Positions 59,552-64,000 of a stretch of DNA of 64,000 bases are shown piece after piece. A program made the position numbers and the translations under genes. Within the stretch, counting starts at the first letter, position 1. Each line of letters opens with the position of its first letter. The notes under the pieces are model-generated. The model made no database searches. It worked only from the letters and a program-made list of their open reading frames with translations, and was not told where the DNA came from. This DNA is from JAEXOD01 sp964652025 (GTDB lineage Bacteria; Bacteroidota; Ignavibacteria; Ignavibacteriales; Melioribacteraceae): assembly GCA_964652025.1 (NCBI GenBank), contig CAZYZX010000004.1, forward strand, positions 1-64,000, in the 5' to 3' direction.

Positions 59552-60091
59552 TTAATATCGATAAAATACATTTTTACTATACCAATCGCCTTTGTATAGT
59601 CTTCCCATTTGTGTTTCATCGATTATTGTAACCTTGCCATAATTATCCATAAATACTAGTCTATTAGCATCTGCCGCAAGTTTTATTAGTTTTACTAAAT
59701 TAGGGTCATCTAAAAAATTTGGTGGTAAAGACTTTAAGATATTCGTAAATTGAACTGTATCAGACTCGTTTTTATCTCCTAACTCTAAAAAGGTTCCATT
59801 ATGCGCCATTACCAAATTATCATTAATATAAAACGGATGAACTCCAGCTAAATCCCGCTTACCTCTAGACATTTTTCTAAAATGAATTACAATGGTGCTA
59901 TTTATATCTTTCCTAACGTCACTATAATACTTATAAATTTCTTCTATATCCGTATCTGGGGCAAATTTTTTAACATTAAGCTTGTTATTATTTGCGTAAA
60001 ATATCCCCACTCCATCAGGATTATCTTCATTGTTCCCAACAAAACAATCGAATGGCAAGTGATTGTTGTAATTTACTATAATAATACACAT
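59552..60091 (-). CDS. stand-alone class II glutamine amidotransferase-like protein
   Basis: The protein has 179 residues. It starts MCIIIVNY, so Cys2 would become the N-terminal nucleophile after Met removal. NNEDNPDGVGIFY, VIHFRKMSRG and VMAHNGTFLELG match the Ntn-type glutaminase fold (GATase_7/GATase_6 region). There is no attached synthetase domain. Similar stand-alone proteins occur in phages and accessory regions. The acceptor of the ammonia is unknown. It is convergent with the broken cas-adjacent gene, with a weak TTTACTA/TAGTAAA hairpin (59502-59524) between them. Confidence 0.75.
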   Translation of the reverse strand: MCIIIVNYNNHLPFDCFVGNNEDNPDGVGIFYANNNKLNVKKFAPDTDIEEIYKYYSDVRKDINSTIVIHFRKMSRGKRDLAGVHPFYINDNLVMAHNGTFLELGDKNESDTVQFTNILKSLPPNFLDDPNLVKLIKLAADANRLVFMDNYGKVTIIDETQMGRLYKGDWYSKNVFYRY

Positions 60092-60148
60092 AGAACCCCC
60101 TTATTAATTAAATTTTTATTATGTAAAATTAATTAAAAAATAGCTTTA

Positions 60149-62365
60149 TTACAAATGAAAATATAGCTTATAAATTAACCTTGCGCTTATTCCTGGCTCT
60201 GGCATAATGCTTTTTACTCTACTAAGATGATTTCGATACTCCTTATTAAAAATATTATCAACACTTAAAGAAATATTATTTAATGTGTTAAAATACTGAA
60301 AACTATATTGAGCAGAAGAATTAAAGATAACATATCCCGATGTTTCGCTTTCAAATATATCCACTTTTTTTTGAGATAATGCAAATTCACTGGTTAAAAA
60401 CAAAGATAAATTATCAATTGTATACTTTAACTCTACTATTCCTTTTAATGGAGGAATTTGGGGTAAATTTATGTTATCGGTTTTATTTTTACCCACAGTG
60501 TAAGAAGAAGAAAATTTTAACGCGTAATTATCAGATAATTTAATATCGGCTGTAATTTCATAACCATAAAAAAGGGCTTTTATACCTTGCGTTTCATAAA
60601 TTGGCAAAAAAGTAGCATAATTAATATTCCCTGTGTTACGAGGGATTATATAATAATCGGAATAGTTTCTAAAAACAGATATATTAAAAAACAGATTTTC
60701 AAATTTATGATAGATAAATAATTCCCCACCGTAACCACTTTCATCTTTTAGATTAGGATTTCCTACTTCGTAAGAATATGCAGCTAAATGTGGACCGCGG
60801 GAAAATAATTCCTCTATAGTTGGCACGCGAGATGATTTATTTAAATTAGCTCCTATAAACACAATATTACTTAATGGATAAATAAAAGATGCGCTTAGAG
60901 AATATGTGTTAAAATTTCTCTGCCTAATTAGTCCTATATTTGTAACTGTATTTTTAAGCTTAGGATCTATAAAATCGTAATTATAGCGCGCAGCAAATTC
61001 TATCCCTATATTATCAATATTTAGGTTTTCATAAAAATAAGTGGAAACATTATATAATTTAGCGGGTGAAGTAAAAACATAACCGCCAACATTAAAATTT
61101 CTTATATCTGATGAAACACCAATTTGACCATAATTAAACCCAAATAACGAGCCATGCAAATACTCAATTTTGCTAATATAATCTGCCACTTTAAATTCTG
61201 CACCTGTAAGCCCATTGTGTTCATACTCTAAATGCCCATAAGCAGAATATGAAAAATCTAACTGCATTCTATTTTCTTCACTAAACTTATAAATCAATTT
61301 ATAATTAAATTGTTTTCTTTTTAGCTCTATATTAACTCCCAAAGGATGAGCACCAATAAAGCCACCGGGTATACCATAATTTAGGTCAAATTTTCTGGCA
61401 GAGAGACCTGTTGAAAAATTATTACCAATAAAACTAAGCCCAACTGCTAAGTTTAAATTATTAGAATAAGAATTTTGTAAATACCCCATTGGTGTGTAAA
61501 TATTGTTTGCATCTCTTTTACTTCCTTCTAAATAAATAGAGAATGGATTTATTGGAATTTCCAAATTATATGACCCCAAAATTCCTTTATTGGCACTTTC
61601 TCCAAAAAATCCAATATTGCTGTAAATTTTATTATGTAAAACATCTGTAATTTCTTTGCGTTCAACATCAACAACACCACCAAAAGTAACAGGAGTTAAG
61701 GTTAATACTTTTGGTCCCCGCAATACTTTAATTTTATCAATAGTAAAGGTTTCTGTACCTACTGCATGGTCAGGAGCAGTAGCAGACATATCATTAAGCT
61801 TAATCCCATTTTCACTAATAAAAATTCTATCCCCACCTAATCCTCTAATTACAGGGCGTGCCGGTGCCGGTCCCATTGTTCGCATTGCTATACCAGTTTC
61901 GTTTTTTAATGTTGCAGCAAGCGTAAGCCCTAAATCTTTATCTAGTTCTTTCCCTTTTAATGAACCCGAAAACTCGTAAAATTCTTCAAAACTGCTATTA
62001 AGCATATAGTCATTTATAATTACTGTTGGTGTTTCAATAGCTTGTGGAATTAAATAAACTACTATACCCGTTTTACCATTTTCTGTAAAATTATACTCAG
62101 TTATTTTTTCTTTATAAGCAATATGTGTTATCTTTAAACGTACTTTACCTTCTAAAAAATTATTAAAGTAAAAATAGCCTTTACTATCAGTTGTTGCATA
62201 TAATTTTGTATCTAATACAAAAACAATTGCATTTGCAATAGGTTTGTTAGTTTCGGCATCGTAAACATACCCTTTTACATTTAGCATTTCTGCTAAAATA
62301 TTATTAAACATAAAAAACAAAACGGCAAACAAAAAATGTTTGCCGTAAGATTTAATAATTACCAT
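60149..62365 (-). CDS. TonB-dependent outer membrane receptor, ZnuD-like
   Basis: The protein has 738 residues. It has a signal peptide (about 1-25) and an N-terminal carboxypeptidase-regulatory-like beta domain (about 28-108, KGYVYDAETNKPIANAIVFV). The plug has PVIRGLGGDRIFISENGIKLNDMSATAPDHAVG, then IKVLRGPKVL, followed by a 22-strand type barrel ending IYKLYFHL. The DMSATAPDHAV and RGP segments resemble the zinc receptor ZnuD. It imports a TonB-dependent ligand, probably Zn2+. It is 2 bp after the lipoprotein gene and shares its operon. Confidence 0.88.
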   Translation of the reverse strand: MVIIKSYGKHFLFAVLFFMFNNILAEMLNVKGYVYDAETNKPIANAIVFVLDTKLYATTDSKGYFYFNNFLEGKVRLKITHIAYKEKITEYNFTENGKTGIVVYLIPQAIETPTVIINDYMLNSSFEEFYEFSGSLKGKELDKDLGLTLAATLKNETGIAMRTMGPAPARPVIRGLGGDRIFISENGIKLNDMSATAPDHAVGTETFTIDKIKVLRGPKVLTLTPVTFGGVVDVERKEITDVLHNKIYSNIGFFGESANKGILGSYNLEIPINPFSIYLEGSKRDANNIYTPMGYLQNSYSNNLNLAVGLSFIGNNFSTGLSARKFDLNYGIPGGFIGAHPLGVNIELKRKQFNYKLIYKFSEENRMQLDFSYSAYGHLEYEHNGLTGAEFKVADYISKIEYLHGSLFGFNYGQIGVSSDIRNFNVGGYVFTSPAKLYNVSTYFYENLNIDNIGIEFAARYNYDFIDPKLKNTVTNIGLIRQRNFNTYSLSASFIYPLSNIVFIGANLNKSSRVPTIEELFSRGPHLAAYSYEVGNPNLKDESGYGGELFIYHKFENLFFNISVFRNYSDYYIIPRNTGNINYATFLPIYETQGIKALFYGYEITADIKLSDNYALKFSSSYTVGKNKTDNINLPQIPPLKGIVELKYTIDNLSLFLTSEFALSQKKVDIFESETSGYVIFNSSAQYSFQYFNTLNNISLSVDNIFNKEYRNHLSRVKSIMPEPGISARLIYKLYFHL

Positions 62366-62367
62366 AA

Positions 62368-63201
62368 TTAAAGCACCGTAATATTAATTGGATAAAATGT
62401 TTTGGCAACAACTCCTCCATGTTTTAATTTTACGGTAAGCTTTGTATTACCAACAGATTTACCTTTTAGCTTAAATGCATAAGGCTCATTAACCACAAGT
62501 CCGGTTACTTCTGCAATAGATAAATTATCCACAACAAACTCTACACTGTGCTCTGCTATGGAAGGTTGAAATATACGCCCCTGCGCATCCTTAAAATAAA
62601 CGACCATATGATTTGTTGTCTGGTTAGCGGCTAATTTTATTAGCCCTGTTGTGTTGCCAACTAAATCTACAGTTGCAAGGGTGCTATCAGTTGCTTCATC
62701 TTTTATAAGCATAATAGCTGGTTCGCCATGTGCTCCTTCCATATTTTTAACAACTATTGGAATTAACCCACTTCTATAATCTGCATGACCACTATGCATA
62801 ATAAAAAATTGAATTGTTGTTTTACCTTCTTTTAATCCATCCAAATGGAACTCATAACCACCTTCTTCTCCTTCGTGTTGATAAACTTTAGCTATAGTTT
62901 TATCTCCAATTTCATAACCTAAATATTTATCTTTATCTGTAGGTGGTTGTATAATTTTTTCGTTTACATCATAAAATTTAATAAACATTGCTTCGCTACG
63001 TGCATTAAGTGGGGCATATAAAGTATCTGTTGTTACACCTCGTAATATCTTTACTACCAAAGCACCACTTGCATCCGTAATTGCTGTACCTATTGCTTCA
63101 AAATGCTCTGCTTGGTTTATAGTTTTTGTATCTTTATCGCATGCTATTAAAAATAAAGATGAAATTATAACAAATAATATTAAAAATTGTTTTTTAAACA
63201 T
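62368..63201 (-). CDS. surface or periplasmic lipoprotein partner of the TonB receptor
   Basis: The protein has 277 residues. The lipobox FLIAC gives lipidated Cys21. The body has two Ig-like beta repeats, each with a variant of a His-containing hairpin (IMHSGHADYRSG; KLKHGGVVAKTFYP) and a shared IAKVY/IAEVTG strand. A GGAGGAAAA ribosome binding site precedes the ATG. It is directly upstream of the receptor gene. I do not recognise the family. A metal-capturing lipoprotein is plausible from context and His content only. Confidence 0.7.
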   Translation of the reverse strand: MFKKQFLILFVIISSLFLIACDKDTKTINQAEHFEAIGTAITDASGALVVKILRGVTTDTLYAPLNARSEAMFIKFYDVNEKIIQPPTDKDKYLGYEIGDKTIAKVYQHEGEEGGYEFHLDGLKEGKTTIQFFIMHSGHADYRSGLIPIVVKNMEGAHGEPAIMLIKDEATDSTLATVDLVGNTTGLIKLAANQTTNHMVVYFKDAQGRIFQPSIAEHSVEFVVDNLSIAEVTGLVVNEPYAFKLKGKSVGNTKLTVKLKHGGVVAKTFYPINITVL

Positions 63202-63278
63202 TTTTCCTCCAAAAAATTTAAAATAATTAAAATGCTTTTAATTAAAGCAATTACAAAAAATATAATTACTATTAAAAA

Positions 63279-63638
63279 TTATAAATTTATTGGAGGTGCC
63301 CTAAGAAAGTTATTAAAGATGGGGATAGAATAGAAAAATTTATCATTTTCTATACTGCTATTAATATCTTTAGTTAAATAATTATAATTATAGGAAACTA
63401 AATTTATGTTAGAAACTATAGAATTTGCGAAATAATGTATTTCGCATTTATCGTAATTATGTTCTGGTTGTGGAAATGGAGTGGATAGATGTTGATTTTC
63501 TTTTATACTTATTAAATTAAGTTTATGATGGTGTAAGCCACCAACAGCTAATATTAATAAATAACCAACTAAAACAGAAAATACAAAAAAGTTGGAATTT
63601 CTTTTTACTATACTAAAAACAGAATTTTTAAATTTCAT
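63279..63638 (-). CDS. small exported His-rich protein
   Basis: The protein has 119 residues. A membrane/signal helix (about 17-35) is followed by GGLHHHKLN, then a Cys/His pair KCEIHYFA, and the end reads FLRAPPINL. Small proteins with an HHH element after a helix and an RAPP end occur beside metal-uptake genes in Bacteroidota and resemble DUF2946-like proteins. It is first in the run with the lipoprotein and the ZnuD-like receptor, with 77 bp between. A metal-sensing or metal-buffering role is inferred only from context. Confidence 0.6.
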   Translation of the reverse strand: MKFKNSVFSIVKRNSNFFVFSVLVGYLLILAVGGLHHHKLNLISIKENQHLSTPFPQPEHNYDKCEIHYFANSIVSNINLVSYNYNYLTKDINSSIENDKFFYSIPIFNNFLRAPPINL

Positions 63639-63711
63639 ATTTAAAACTATATAATAAAAATATAAATATCAACACGAAAAATTAAACAATATTTGTTATA
63701 TAAAAGTTTAA

Positions 63712-64000
63712 TTAGAATTGGAAATATATAAAGGGTTGAACTTCTGCAGATTTTAATTGGATAATTAATTGCACAGTTAATATAAATATAATTGCTTGGA
63801 AAACTACCGGTAGCTCGCTAAATTTTTTAGTAATAATTGGATTTTTATCCAATGGAATAAATTGACTAGCAAAGCCAGTAATTAATAAAAATACCCAAAG
63901 TTGCTTAGAGGAGATAAATGGCAAAACATAATCTAAGTTAAAATTAAATATTATTGAATTTATTACTTGCCAAGCAGTGGCAAAATCTACAGCCCTAAAA
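63712..64000 (-). CDS. MBOAT-family acyltransferase, C-terminal fragment (cut by window edge)
   Basis: The frame continues open past the first internal ATG (63924) to the window edge. Reading through gives FRAVDFATAWQVINSI near the edge and QLIIQLKSAEVQPFIYFQF at the end. Both are signatures of the C-terminus of AlgI/DltB-like MBOAT O-acyltransferases, which are integral membrane enzymes that acylate surface polymers. Only about 95 residues are inside the window; the remainder lies to the right. Confidence 0.85.
   Translation of the reverse strand, partial: FRAVDFATAWQVINSIIFNFNLDYVLPFISSKQLWVFLLITGFASQFIPLDKNPIITKKFSELPVVFQAIIFILTVQLIIQLKSAEVQPFIYFQF

Overview
The window is AT-rich bacterial DNA, probably from the Bacteroidota/Ignavibacteriota side of the FCB group. 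The signs are ZnuD-like TonB-receptor and BamD lipoprotein genes, a HExxH exported protease with a sorting-type C-terminal domain, many multihaem cytochromes, and a sodium-pumping methylmalonyl-CoA decarboxylase. Several genes have clear GGAGG ribosome binding sites, so this is not a lineage that has lost Shine-Dalgarno use. The exact genus cannot be read from the sequence.

Layout. 1-183: tRNA-Gly(TCC) and tRNA-Tyr(GTA). 286-5543: small membrane protein, thioredoxin-like protein, class I fructose-1,6-bisphosphatase and an asymmetric ABC exporter pair. 5805-9897: operon for a biotin-dependent, Na+-translocating methylmalonyl-CoA decarboxylase plus methylmalonyl-CoA epimerase. 10130-10912: secreted esterase-like hydrolase.

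About 10924-27856: a Mu-like transposable prophage, inserted with its left (repressor) end at the high coordinate. It keeps the early region (repressor, Ner-like and CII-like regulators, MuA transposase, MuB ATPase, Gam, Gp16, Mor) and part of the morphogenesis region (gpG, MuF with a C-terminal nuclease-like domain, fibre-like protein, frameshifted tail chaperones, tape measure, a tail protein). Terminase, the N-terminal half of the portal, protease, major capsid and lysis genes are not seen. A head-to-head junction near 17835 joins a truncated portal gene to a truncated fibre gene, so the element looks defective. A 22-bp end repeat occurs as a tandem pair at the right end and as three dispersed copies at the left end.

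27971-37534: respiratory cluster with a CbcL-like 16-haem cytochrome c/b fusion, two response regulators fused to GcvH-like domains, a haem-motif sensor kinase, a 13-haem cytochrome, an NrfD-like quinol subunit and a 16-Cys ferredoxin subunit. Together these look like a quinol:multihaem-cytochrome electron-transfer module with its own redox-sensing control. 37642-49107: housekeeping genes (methyltransferase, PAS hybrid kinase, NusG-like factor, YhaM-like HD protein, TPR protein, sirtuin, CcmAB, exported protease, repeat protein, thioesterase, BamD-like lipoprotein).

49345-58992: a complete type I-B cas operon with two different Cas6-family proteins and a probable internally translated Cas11b. 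No CRISPR array lies in the window. After it come a gene broken by an in-frame stop, an orphan class II amidotransferase, and a probable zinc-uptake set (ZnuD-like TonB receptor, lipoprotein, His-rich small protein). The window ends inside an MBOAT acyltransferase gene.
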